From positions 12,616,995 to 12,680,994 of the forward strand of contig CP141142.1 in assembly GCA_035235625.1 (NCBI GenBank): 64,000 bases of DNA, read 5' to 3'. The notes below the pieces were generated by a model, which did not search any database, had not been told where the DNA came from, and worked only from the letters and a program-made list of their open reading frames with translations. Source of the stretch: Saururus chinensis. Its lineage: Eukaryota > Streptophyta > Magnoliopsida > Piperales > Saururaceae. A program made the translations under genes and the position numbers. Positions 1 through 11,600 of the stretch are shown here, piece after piece; within the stretch, counting starts at the first letter, position 1; every line of letters starts with the position of its first letter.

Positions 1-759
1 ACTCTATTGGGTTTTAAGAGTATAGAGTTTTTCTTTAGCTACATACTTTGAAGATCATTCAATTACCCAAAAGTGAAAAAAAATTCACAACACAATACAC
101 ACAAGAACTTGAGGAGTTGCAACAAAGTTCTTCGTTAAGGAGTGATTGAAGAATCTCAAAGGTGAATCAATAATCAAAGGAGTATTTAATTGAGTCTCTA
201 GAAGAAGACTAACGCATAGGGAAAACTTCAAGGATTCGTTAGAAAGAGAAACTTGAAGACTAACAACAAAGAGGACTAAATAAAGAAAATAGATTTTTAT
301 TTGTTTTGAGTAAAGAGGTTGATTGGTTGTCCTTGGGTTTTGTAAGTTCTTACTTGCTAGATTTGGCCTTATGAAGTTGTCATAGTTTTTCACCCAAGTT
401 AGGTTTTTTATTTTAAATCTTTGTGTTATCTTACATGTTTTATGGTTTGATTGTTGATAGATTAATCATAAATGATGTATAGAGATTTGGTTTTTATTTT
501 TTTTTTATAAAAAAATTGTGTGTGTAGAGGCTAAAACTTTTAATTCTTACATGTTGAAATACTAATTTTTTAGCAATATAGTGATCCATTAGGTTGACTA
601 GATGGATATTAAACTCAAAGTTTGAGTTTTTACCTAAAAAAATAATTGTGTGATATGGCATGTTTGGTTTGAAGTTTTATATATAAATTAATCATGATTG
701 GCACGTAGAGATTAGATTATTATTATTTCCGCTTTAGAAAAAATTATTTCGGTCAAAAC
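1..759. other. AT-rich relic, no gene
   Basis: I see no supportable gene here. The stretch is AT-rich and reads like the tail of an old LTR or other retroelement. The part around 531-640 is recognisably similar to 2331-2430, on the far side of the hAT element, and a phrase of the same kind recurs near 8318-8360. This looks like decayed repeat DNA into which the hAT element later inserted. Family assignment is not possible by eye. Confidence 0.35.
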
Positions 760-2330
760 TAGGGTCGCCAACAGTACATGTTCTACCATTCTACCATTTG
801 TATCGTACTGTTGAAAAGTTAAATGGTATGGTTAAATTTATTCAATGTATAAATAAGATGACAATTTTATCCGACCATTATCTAAATGGAAGGTAATTGA
901 AAAAGTTCTTTCATACTCATTTATCCGTTACCTGTTTGTCATATTTAAAAATTTTACATATATATACTCATTAGTCTTAAGTGGTTTAATTTCAAAAGAG
1001 ATTAGCTTACAGTCTTTTACAATAATGTTTATGTCATAATTCACCATGGTGATTTACTCAATGAAAGGTATCATTCAAATCCCAAACATTTATTAAATTA
1101 ATTTAACTACTTACAACCACTCATTATAGTTGTTAAAAGCTGCTACTTTGAAAGATGATTTGCTCTTTCTAGCATTTCATATCTATCTACATTTTTTATA
1201 AAAATTTTCATTTATAATTTATATATTTATATTCTCTTAAACTCACTTCCCTTCAATGTTTCCTATTTGGTTGTTTTGTCTAATTTTTTTGGTCTCATTA
1301 TGTTACAGTTCATCCTTAATCATAAATGGTAAAATCTTTATTATATAGACACTTTGTAAAAAATATTTTACAACTCTCAGGTTAATTTATATTCGTTTTT
1401 TATAACTCAAACACATTAGTCTTTTTTTATATAATTAAACTTATAATAGAGTATTTATTTGTGAAGGAAATGATTGGTGGGTTTGGAGTATGATTGTTGA
1501 GTCAACTCTATTCTGCTCGAGGCTAGACTCAAGTTAGCTCAAGTAAAATCTTGAACTTGGGCTAATAGAACTAAGTTACAAATCATGTTTGTATATGAGA
1601 TTATAAAATTTGGAATGATTTATTTATTAAAATAGGTTGGAATCAATAAATTTTGAATGACTTGACTTAAGTAAATTTTTTTTCTAAAATATCGGGGGAC
1701 CTCCTTTAAATTTTTTTAGGTAATGATGTTATTACCTGGTCAACTTGGTTTGACCCAGCCCAACCAATGATTTGGGACAGGGTCCTTAGTTGTGTTTTAA
1801 AACATTACTTCAAAGATACACTAATAGATGATGTACATCACTACACATAGTCTCATTCTAACCTACAATATACTTTTGAAGACAAGTAGCTGTGAGAAGG
1901 CAATTATTATTCTTCTCACATTTGGGATTCTTATAAAACATAGATGCATATTATAAGTAATTATTAAAAAATAAGTAATTTTATTATATATATATATATA
2001 CCTAATATATGTATCTATTTACGCTTCATGTTTAAACATTATAATTTATTTGCTACAACTATAAATAACTGCAATAATTATGTTAATTTTTTACCTTAAT
2101 AATATCTAATAAAGTGAATAATAAATATTTATTTTAGCTTTTTTGAACACATTTAAAAAAATACAATGATAATGGTTATTCAATTAACCGATAGATTATT
2201 AGTGGAATGAACAGTTATGCAAGAAATTATATTATTTACTTAATAAAATGGTTATAAATAAAGATTTAAGAAATGATTATAGTAATGAAATAATTTGTAC
2301 TTTAAATGTATTATTTCATTGGCATCCCTA
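760..2330 (+). mobile_element. Non-autonomous hAT element, copy 1
   Basis: A 1571-bp element without coding capacity. Its ends are short inverted repeats: the left starts TAGGGTCGCCAA and the right, read inward, starts TAGGGATGCCAA. The flanks are gtcaaaac (752-759) and gcaaaaac (2331-2338), an 8-bp target duplication with two mismatches, as expected for hAT. The boundaries are supported by a second inverted copy at 45486-52417 that begins and ends at the same points once later insertions are removed. The interior is AT-rich, with a short (TA)n near 1985-2000. It needs a hAT transposase supplied elsewhere. Orientation is arbitrary. Confidence 0.72.
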
Positions 2331-2589
2331 GCAAAAACTCTTAATTATTACTTTATTGAATTACTAGTTTTATGAATGATTTGGTGATCTGCTAGGTTAA
2401 TTAGACAGATATCAAATTCTCAATTAAATAATAAAATAATATCTCAACTATTAAAAAATAACTTTATTATGGGGAAATTTTGGCTATTTTTTTAAGGTTG
2501 ATCGATCGACCCCCCGCTGTGTTAAAAAATGACTTATAATTTTTTTTGGCACTATAGCCAATTAATCAGCCTACATGGCCAATTAATCA
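2331..2589. other. AT-rich flank, no gene
   Basis: No gene seen. The first 100 bases resemble 531-640 at roughly 70% by eye, so the hAT element sits between two related AT-rich segments. A palindromic GATCGATC core occurs near 2502-2513. Confidence 0.3.
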
Positions 2590-2700
2590 GTCATCCAACA
2601 GCTCCAAACAAAACCACCCATTGTGGTGAGAGTGCCACTTAACCGGTCATCCAACAGCTCCAAAACAGAACCACCCATTGTGGTGGGAGTGCCACGCAAC
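2590..2700 (+). repeat. Two-copy 56-bp tandem duplication
   Basis: Units at 2590-2645 and 2646-2700 both begin gtcatccaacagctccaaa and both contain ccacccattgtggtg. They differ by a few substitutions. No coding sense is apparent, and the short ORFs crossing it follow the repeat. Confidence 0.75.
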
Positions 2701-3552
2701 TGATCCGAAAAATTTTCCTCCAAATCTAGCAACACATACACATGGGCTTTATCATGTGCACTCCCACCCATTGTCCTGTTCATATCACGTGCAGGCTATC
2801 GGAATCCTAATATGCGGCAAAATGCATCCAATTTCTTTCCGGAACCATCGGGGTACACTTGCTTAATTAAAGGAACCATCGGGATACAGTATGGATGTAT
2901 TTCCCGATTACGAATGTACAATTTGGGCTGCACCGACAACTATTGGGCTACGGTCTAAGCTGCACTTACACACTGAAGGGGCAAAATCTTAACAAAACTT
3001 TTATGGGTCCAGGGGTGCCATATCCGTTCACAAATGGCGAGTGCATTCACTCGCATCAAAGGTAAAATCACGACAGAAAGCACTGTTATTACACGAGGGA
3101 ATATTTACCATACGCAGACATAAACAGTCATTAGGACCTTGCACTGTAACCCCAGCCACATGGAGGTCTTAAAGGCCGACTGCTGCTTCTCTACAGCACA
3201 AGCGAGGTAACGTTCCCAAGGTTTCAAAAAGATGCCAATGATACATGATAGACACGAACTGAAAGAAGAGAAAAGAGAGGTTCCTGCAGGTCGCCATAGA
3301 AAACAGGAGCTGGGACCAAGTTGAGGTTATGCATCCTTCTAAAAGAGCAGGGAAACATAAAGCAGCACTTAAAAGAAACAACACTTTCTCATAGGTCCAT
3401 GAACAGGTAATAACGTTTTAAATTTATTGGAGGGCAATCCCCACCAGGGAGAGTGGACACCAAAGAGAGTTCATTAACGACGATAATAAGAGTTCGTCCA
3501 ATATCAAGTTCATAATTTTTTTTGTTCTTTTCCTAATGCCAATGTAGCATGT
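2701..3552. other. 3' flank and probable 3' UTR of the CHCH gene
   Basis: No separate gene can be supported. The bases next to 3553 should be the 3' UTR of the minus-strand CHCH gene. A short phrase, ggaaccatcggg, is repeated near 2841 and 2871. The small ORFs here have no recognisable domain. Confidence 0.35.
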
Positions 3553-5906
3553 TTAAGCACCAATAACAGACCCAGAGCTCCTGCGGCATTCATTCAGCAT
3601 ATCCAGATAGAACTGGCACTTGCTAATGTCACTTGTGTTCATGTTCACGCACTGCAAATGCAAAGACGTAAATATAAGCTCTGGAGAAATTAAATTCTTT
3701 CTGCTTTGTATTAAGTGTTACAGTTAATTTGAGCTGAGTTCTTACATCTTGGAAAGCCTTGGAGTGAATACCGCAAGCATCACCCATGCTGCCAGAATTC
3801 ATTGTTGACGCAGGAGTAGCAGTGGCAGCTTCGGTCACTGCTGTTTCATGTTGAATAGTCCGTGGACCCATAACTGCATCCACTGCCCTGTGTGCAACTG
3901 CACTGCCAGTTCCGAATGCCATTCCTAATACATTGACAAAGAAAAACAAACAGAATAAGCCAAACACAAATGATATCGAGTATTTGAAAACACTTCATAT
4001 ATAACTAAACCAAGCATTCAGATGGCCTTTCAATTACCTTGAGCTATGGTTGAACCAATTCCTCCAAGAATGGATCCACCACCACTCTGAGCAGGAGCTG
4101 GAGGAGGGGCACGAGAGGCTATCACAAAAAAATTTAAAACGTCTAAGCATCAGCAAATGATAGTTATAAGCAAAAGAACATTTCCTAGGAATATTTAACA
4201 AAGAAATAATCAAAGAATAAAGATGGAAAGTAGCATATCTCTTAGATATAGAAATATTCTACACAGACCAGTGGAAAGTAACATATTGCTCACCTGGTTG
4301 AGGTGGATTACGAACAGGAGCAGGGCGAGGTGCAGCGCGAGGGGCAGACCTACCTGCACAAGTAGGTAATGCCACATTAGTGGGACATTATTCAACATAG
4401 ACCAATCAAAAAAGTAGAATGCACAATACTCAATCAAGTATGGATAAACCCTAGAGGAAGTGACAAATAAATTCAGCTGAAGAACAAATAAAAAGAGCAA
4501 TGATAAAGGTCATAAAAAGGAGTTTCATGGAATAATCTAAAAAAGTTGTGTGAACTATTTAAAAATCTTGAAAATTGCTGCGAACAACAAGAACCATCAA
4601 TGGCTACAATATTATAAGTATAAAACGAAAGAAAATGAATTCCAAGTTCTAATACTAACAGTTATATAACCTTGTTGACAAGCATAATTTATCTGAATTC
4701 ACCAAGACTACCCAAGATTTTTTCACATTTAATGTTGAATAACAATTCAAATAATGATAATACAAGCACAACCGCAAATAGGCTGCTCAATGAATCAGAA
4801 TGTCAATTTGTATCACCACAAATAGATTCATTCATAGCAAAACAGAAATTGTTGATTCATGACAGAAAGTGCTTTCCAAACATGCATCCAACACATCAGT
4901 AGAGGATAAGCGACACAAAACAAAACTCTGTTAATAGTGTTATCTCAACTAAAAGAGATGAAGCAATAAAAAAAAACATTTCCCTAAAAAATGTCAACCA
5001 CAACAAGAAGCACCAGTTGAGAAATCTAAAGTGTCAGACTCTTAAAACTTACCTACAAAATTAAATACACTAGACAACAAGGACCACATCAGGCTGTGTG
5101 AAATCCAACTCCTCCAATTTTATTTTCATGGTATTCCGACCATTATCTTGAAGGCCAAAGTATACAGCCTGATCAACCAGCCCTATCTCCATCTACGTAA
5201 ATCACACATTCTTAAAGACCAACAATGATTAAATACAATTTATTCTCCTCAAAACATAATCCACTTAACTAGTTTTTTTAGCCCACAAATGACACAAACA
5301 AGAAAAATTCTTAGCTACGGCTAGCACAGTCATGACAGCCATGGCGGTAACATAAAGATGCTATGACCAACCCGTCCCCCATCCCCATTTCCCGGTCACT
5401 TCTCCACGACAAATCCAACTCAATGAGAATTCTGCTAGACCTCCCACAGCTTAATTAACCGTGTTCATAATAAAATGGCAAACCAAAAGACCAAACGTGA
5501 ATAAGAGCACAATTATCCTGCCTAAACGAAAGAGTTTTGTACAATAACACGACCACCAACGATCCAAAATTCTACCCCAGAAGAAAACCTAGACAATAAC
5601 ACCAAATACAAATGACCCATACCTCCCAGAACCAAGAACCAAAACCACGATTCAGTACTGAATCAATAGACCTCGCCTCACCAACCATCATCCGAAATAA
5701 AAAGTAACAGACAAACGATTCCAATCAATCTATAATTTGCAAAAGGGGGAAATAATCCAAATCGGCAAAAAACAACGTTTTTATGTGAGAGTCCACCAAG
5801 AGAATCCAGTAGAAATTCCACCATCTTTCAAGAGATTAAACAAGATATCATGGTCAACAAGAAGAAGATCCTGGGAGCCGTTACCTCCGGAGCTGCGGCG
5901 AGGCAT
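3553..5906 (-). CDS. Twin CX9C (CHCH) domain protein, CHCHD2/MIX17-like
   Basis: A five-exon gene, assembled by hand: 5885-5906, 4294-4353, 4038-4118, 3746-3924 and 3553-3651 (22+60+81+179+99 nt). Every intron is GT-AG and the joined frame is open for 146 codons to TAA. The protein starts MPRRSSG, then has a Pro/Ala/Arg-rich N-terminus (about 1-45) suited to mitochondrial targeting. A Gly-rich hydrophobic segment follows (GGSILGG, GMAFGTGSAVAHRAVDAVMG). The C-terminus is a CHCH fold with two CX9C motifs (CGIHSKAFQDC and CQFYLDMLNEC). In this family the four cysteines form two disulfides after Mia40-type oxidation, and members act in the mitochondrial intermembrane space, with some dual nuclear roles. 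Length and layout fit plant CHCHD2/CHCHD10 relatives. The function of this copy is inferred from family membership. Intron 1 is long (4354-5884) and contains no gene. Confidence 0.9.
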
Positions 5907-6174
5907 GATTGCTGGCGGCTTAGGAAGACAGAGACGAAGCGGTTTGACGAGCAGAAACGAAACCCTAGCTGGCCAGGGGAGGGGATATGCGTGTGGGAAG
6001 AGTATTTATGGGAGAGAAGAATTTCTTTGGTCCGCCACTTACATGTCCGCCCCGAAATACTCCACCAGTAATATACACACCCACATCGACACTTTTAGAA
6101 ATATTATATTTCAGCTCTCTTTACCCTCTTAATTCAAAGACTATTATGGTTTAGTATTTTTGTATTTTATGGAA
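5907..6174 (-). promoter_or_regulatory. 5' UTR and proximal promoter of the CHCH gene
   Basis: The start codon is the complement of 5904-5906. Reading upstream on the minus strand there is a pyrimidine-rich leader and then a TATA-like cataaatac on the complement of about 6002-6010, roughly 100 bp before the ATG. A Mutator-like MITE ends at 6175, so only about 270 bp separate the start codon from transposon DNA. The TATA call is by eye. Confidence 0.45.
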
Positions 6175-6832
6175 GAGTAAGGCTATTTAAATCCCCTTTT
6201 TTCCCAATATCCCCCAAAATAAAAGATAATTTGTATTTTTCTTTACCTTTTTTTTTTCTATCTCCCCATCTCTTTTACATGTACTTCCCTTTATATAAAC
6301 CTCACTTTCTTTTCTTTCTTCTCCGGTATCAATTCCGGTGGCTATTGGCACAAACTCCGGTGGCTGTCGGCCAGATTTGGCTATCGCCATTGCAGTCGGC
6401 CAGTTCATGCTGCAGCCTGCCAAATCTAGCCGGCAACAGAGGCCGTGGTTGCTAGTCGCGACCCGCAAAGGCCACAGGCAACGACTGCAGCCTCTACTGG
6501 TCGCAAGTTGGCCGGATCTATGGTTGCACTTCCAGCTACCTCTGCTGGCTGCACAACTGGCTGTTACTAGCCTCTACTGACTACGGCTAGTAGCAACTAG
6601 CGCGTGACCGTGACCAGCCATAGCAACTAGAACAGATCACCAGCCATAGCAGCAAGAACAGATCACCGGCGTTGATGCTGGCGCCGGTGAAGAAGGGAGT
6701 GGGGAAGAAGGGAAGTGGGAAGAAGGAATGTGGGGTAAAAATGAAGGATGTGAGAGATTTTAATAAAATATGGTGGGGTAAGAAAGCAATGGGGGACACA
6801 GGGAAAAAAGAGGGGTCTAAATAGCCATGTTC
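6175..6832. mobile_element. Mutator-like MITE (family member 1)
   Basis: A 658-bp element with inverted ends GAGTAAGGCTATTTAAATCC and, read inward from the right, GAACATGGCTATTTAGACCC. It is flanked by 9-bp duplications tttatggaa (6166-6174) and tttatagaa (6833-6841), with one mismatch. Nine-bp TSDs and G-starting TIRs are typical of MULEs. The centre (about 6330-6600) is GC-rich, with repeated ccggtggct and ggccag phrases, and may be captured host DNA. Shared wording with 40782-41419 (gccaaatctagcc) supports one family. There is no transposase. Confidence 0.75.
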
Positions 6833-8220
6833 TTTATAGAATTTGACCTTTATTTAAAGAATCAACACAGGATAACAAAATCACATAGTCATGGTGTTGC
6901 CTTCATTCTTTGTTGAGAGCTTTGTATGTTTTGTCAGTCTTTGTCTTGGTGCTTATTTAAGCCCGGACGTTTGATTCTCTATTGAGAGCATTGTAAGTTT
7001 CTGTCTAATTTCACCCATGTATGGTACTATAAGTTTTTGCCCAAAAGAGGTATTATATTATTTCTGCCCTTAATTACCATTTATGGCCTCTAGAGTGTGG
7101 GCATTTATGCACTCAGGTAAGTAATTTCATAGATATACTTTTACCTATTTGATATGTGCCTCATGAGTCTTACATTTAAAAAAGTCCATGGCGTCTAGTT
7201 GCTCCCCGAAGGTTAAGGTGACACACATGTGGCATTCATTTCTTTCGACACTAGAGATTATTAGATTGTAATGAACTCTAGTTGTTGAGAGTTTGATTGT
7301 ACGAGTATGTGTGTGATGTTAAGAGTAAGTTTATAAAATTCTAAGTAAGAGTAAGTTTATAAAATTTCAAGTAAGATTGTAAGTGTAAGTTTTTTAGTAG
7401 GACTGTAAGTATAAGTTTCAGAGTAAGACTTCTGAGCAAGATTGTAAGTATACAAATTTGAGTATGATAGTATGAGTAAGATAGTATGTGTAAGATATGT
7501 GGTAAGATGACTTATGTGTGAGCATAGATATTATGTATTGTAAGATTATGCTTTGTTATGCTTGCTTCTTGTGGAAATTGCATAAGCGCGTCTATGTATG
7601 GACTTATAGAGTTCTCTGATTAGAACTCCCCTACTGAGTATTTTCTACTTAGTATGAAAATATTTATTTTCCCTCTTTTTAGCCTCGATGTTCAAGAGGC
7701 TTTTGTATGTATTTGATTAAGAGCTTCTAGAGATGGACTCTTATGTCTATTGGTAGAACTATATTTGTGGATTCAGGTATGATTTTGACTCATTTGAGTC
7801 TATTATTTTGCTGCGACTAGTCAGTTATATTATGGATTTGATATATTGGGTAAGATGAGAGTTGACTTGTTGTAAATGTTTGGACTTATATATTGGTTTA
7901 TAGCTTCGGACTGTTGTAGGATTGTACTCGGATATGCCTGGGATGTATTTATAATTAAGGACATGGCCATGGCAAGTTATTTTATGTGTTTTATTTTTTA
8001 TTAGTGCTTGAGAATGTTTTGTTTGGCCGTATAATGATTTAGATTAAATTATGTAGAAAAATGGATGTACAAGGATTTAAATTTATGTAAAATGTTTTCA
8101 CAGTTTACAGATTTCATCATTTTCCCGATTTACAATTGTTATATTACAAAAATATTTCATGAATTTTGGAGAAAATGTTTATAAAAACCTCGGGCGTTTA
8201 TAAAAACCTCGGGCGTCACA
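6833..8220 (+). repeat. Old gypsy-type LTR relic
   Basis: The stretch has no gene. It ends ctcgggcgtcaca at about 8220, like a plant gypsy LTR terminus (compare gggacgttaca at 50899-50909). It contains a 'tcacttagtatg...tttttag' type segment near 7640-7690, often seen in the 3' part of such LTRs. A 19-bp direct repeat (gtttataaaaacctcgggc) sits at about 8178-8216. Between 7300 and 7520 there are repeated gtaagt/agtaag phrases. The left end is not defined. Confidence 0.35.
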
Positions 8221-8655
8221 TTAGGTTTTAATTGTTTCCACAATTCATGAAAATTTTGCACAATAAGGCCATATCTACTAGTTTTTATCTTCGTTAGCTA
8301 ATCAAACTAGGGGCAATGTGATGATCCACTAGGCTATTAGATAAATATTAAACTCTCAGCTCCAAATTCTCTAGATCATTTATGAATATGACTATTTATG
8401 TTTACATACATTTGTGCTTACATCACCATATTATCCACTCATAAATCAAGTCTCATGCATGATAGAATTGTTTATTCGTATGAATACTTATGCTTGCATG
8501 CATTTAGCATTATCCACATATGAATCATGTCATATGCATCATGATAATTATTTGCTAAACCATGTTTAACTGTGATTAACAGTGGTATTCCGTAGTTTTC
8601 TAAATTACATGTATTGGGGATTTGAATGAATTGGTTTTCCATCTGAAAGGGCGAG
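8221..8655. other. AT-rich segment left of the Tekay element
   Basis: No gene seen. The segment includes a phrase near 8318-8360 resembling 588-625 and 2384-2420. The last five bases (8651-8655, gcgag) are the left target duplication of the Tekay element, so 8655 and 20632 were once adjacent. Confidence 0.4.
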
Positions 8656-11600
8656 TGTCACGCCCCGGCCATGCCCGACCCGAGCCGAACCCGGTCCAAG
8701 GGCCGGTCAAGCGCACGGGGGCGACGAAGTGAAATTGAGAAACGATTCTAGCGGAAGACTTAATCCCTAACCACGGGCAATTAACAGCAACACGGAGTGC
8801 GCACAATCCTTTGAGCAAGAGTAAATAAAAGGGAAAAAAAAAAGGTGTTGCTTAACACAAAGTAAACAACAATCTCAAACCCACAAACTTAGTTAAGTAA
8901 AGCCCACACCGGCTCAAAATAAGTCATAAGCAAACATAACTGTAACATGTGACATAAAACCACAACAAGAACCCTACACAAAGGTTCGAACATAAAGCAT
9001 GAAAGAAACGATGATAAGTCACGCAACGATCTCCATCATCACACCCAAGCTACCTCTGACCTTTCCTCAAAAAGGCAATCCTGTCCGTCTGCGTGTCGCA
9101 CCACGCAGCCCCAAATCAAAACACAAAAGAGGGGTGAGTTTTAACACTCAGCAATGGTTTTAATATCACTGACAACGTAGAAAATACGATAGCTTAGAAA
9201 TGAGATCGTTTCGGATCAAAGATTTACACGGTGCATCACTTTCTCGATCACACATTCATATCACTTAACACTGCATAAAAATGCATAATTCAACCTGCAT
9301 GGATGTATCTCTAGCATACATATTCCCACATGCATTCACATCATAACCAATCCCGCATGGATGTATCTCTAACATACATATTCCACATGCATAACATCAA
9401 CATCAACATGCATGGATGTATCTCTAACATACATATTCCACATGCATAACATCAAAATCAACATGCATGGATGTATCTCTAACATACATATTCCACATGC
9501 ATAACATCAAAATCAACATGCATGGATGTATCTCTAACATACATATTCCACATGCATAACATCAATATCAACATGCATGGATGTATCTCTAACATACATA
9601 TTCCACATGCATAACATCAAAATCAACATGCATGGATGTATCTCTAACATACATATTCCACATGCATAACATCAAAATCAACATGCATGGATGTATCTCT
9701 AACATACATATTCCACATGCATAACATCAATATCAACATGCATGGATGTATCTCTAACATACATATTCCACATGCATAACATCAAAATCAACATGCATGG
9801 ATGTATCTCTAACATACATATTCCCACATGCATAATGTTATCACAATCAACCTCCATCAAGGAGTAATCACACATTGACGTCACACGGACGGGAGCATAG
9901 ACAAGGCCACGAGGGCGTGTCATGGTACAAAATTCTACACAAGAATTCAAGAAAGATCGGGGTTGTCAGTCCCTAATACGCTCGCCCTGGACAATCCTGG
10001 CCAAGGATGTCCCATTCTCACACAAAGAATCTAGAGCAGGGGTGTTCGCCCAGGGACATCTCCTGCGGAGGGAAGAGCCCGAGTTCTCACACAGTGAACC
10101 CTAGAACACGTGGTAGCGGGGTGCACACGGCATACCACACCGGATTCTCGGGGTCCGGATGACACACATAATGATATTCTCACATATCCGCAAGACAAGT
10201 ACACAACTCGTCCCCACATCATTCCGTTAAACAAGACTCAACCCGGGAGTGCACTCGTTCCACACGGGAACTCCAAATCGTTCCACACAGGAACTTCAAA
10301 TCGTTCCACACAGGAACTTCAAATCAAAATATGTCCTTTCGGACCAATCAACTTGCGATTAATCCACGACCGATAAACCCGGCACGCAATTCCATCACAT
10401 TGCATCCAATCGGTCAAATTCGATTAATCACGATGAAGCCTCAATTGGAAATCCATTTTCATGATGCGTGCAACATGGTACATGCGTGGGCAAAGCATAC
10501 ATGAACCCTAATCATGATAAGTGCTCTCACCAGCCCCTAATGCATCATTCATAATCACGATATTAAGCTTCAAACATCATCATTTAACCCCCACATGTGT
10601 GTGTGTGTAACTAGTAGAAGCCTTTCACATGATGCATATTAACATGCTTGAAAATCAACTCACTACCACACTACACATGTGAATTTCTACCTAAACATGA
10701 ATTCCAGCGGAAATCATAGTAGAAGAATCGTTGAAATCTTCGCTAGATTCAAAACTCAACCACAAAGGCTAAACACCTATAACATCACTCATTCCATCAT
10801 TGAGTCATGGTATTCACCAACATTCACACACCATTAATCACAATTTATCATGACAAATCTGTCCAACAATGATTGTAGTCCCTCTTGAAATATGCTTAAC
10901 CAAAGGGAAACAACTATTCATAATTTCAAAATAACGATTCCAACATCATGCCACAAAACATAAGTCATTCCACCATCACTAAGCATATATCTCAACTCCA
11001 TAAACTCAATAGCATGCATTTCCCGTAGTCTAACATAGCTCAAAACACTCCACATTCATATAAAATTGGCAAGCCAAAGTGGAATCATCAAAATAGGCAT
11101 TATACACACAACATACAATTTCCTGTGTAGCCGATCGATCGCCCTTCAGGCCGTTCGATCGGTTACACGCAAAATTTTCAAATTTTCAGTTCAGCCGATC
11201 GATCGCCCTGCAAGGCCGATCGATCGCCAACACGGCAACAGTCATCTTCTTCCTTTCGCAAAATCAAACCGAGACACCATAGATAACACTTCAAATCCAC
11301 ATCTAGCACCCTAATCATCATCAAAAGTCCTCCTTGACTTCCAGAATATCAAACCAAACCATAATAATGTAAAACCCTAAGAAATCGGGATTAAATAATT
11401 CCATTTTCTAATCTTACCATTAACACACTAAATCAAGCAAACCATTTCGAAATAAGCCAAAAATGAAGAGTTTTACCATGGATAAACAGAGATTTCGAAG
11501 ACCCATTACCTCAGCACTTGATTAAGCTCGGATTGAAGAGTCACCCTTCTTGAAATCCTTGAAAACACAATGAGTTTGAATCAAACACCAATAGAAATCG

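Noticed and set aside
2583-2866. Short ORFs over the 56-bp duplication
   Set aside because: Repeat-driven frames on both strands without domain or transcript-like features.
4672-4902. 76-codon ORF
   Set aside because: It lies within intron 1 of the CHCH gene, on the opposite strand, with low-complexity Asn runs.
9293-9835. CRISPR-like repeat array
   Set aside because: Units are directly adjacent with no unique spacers, in a plant LTR.
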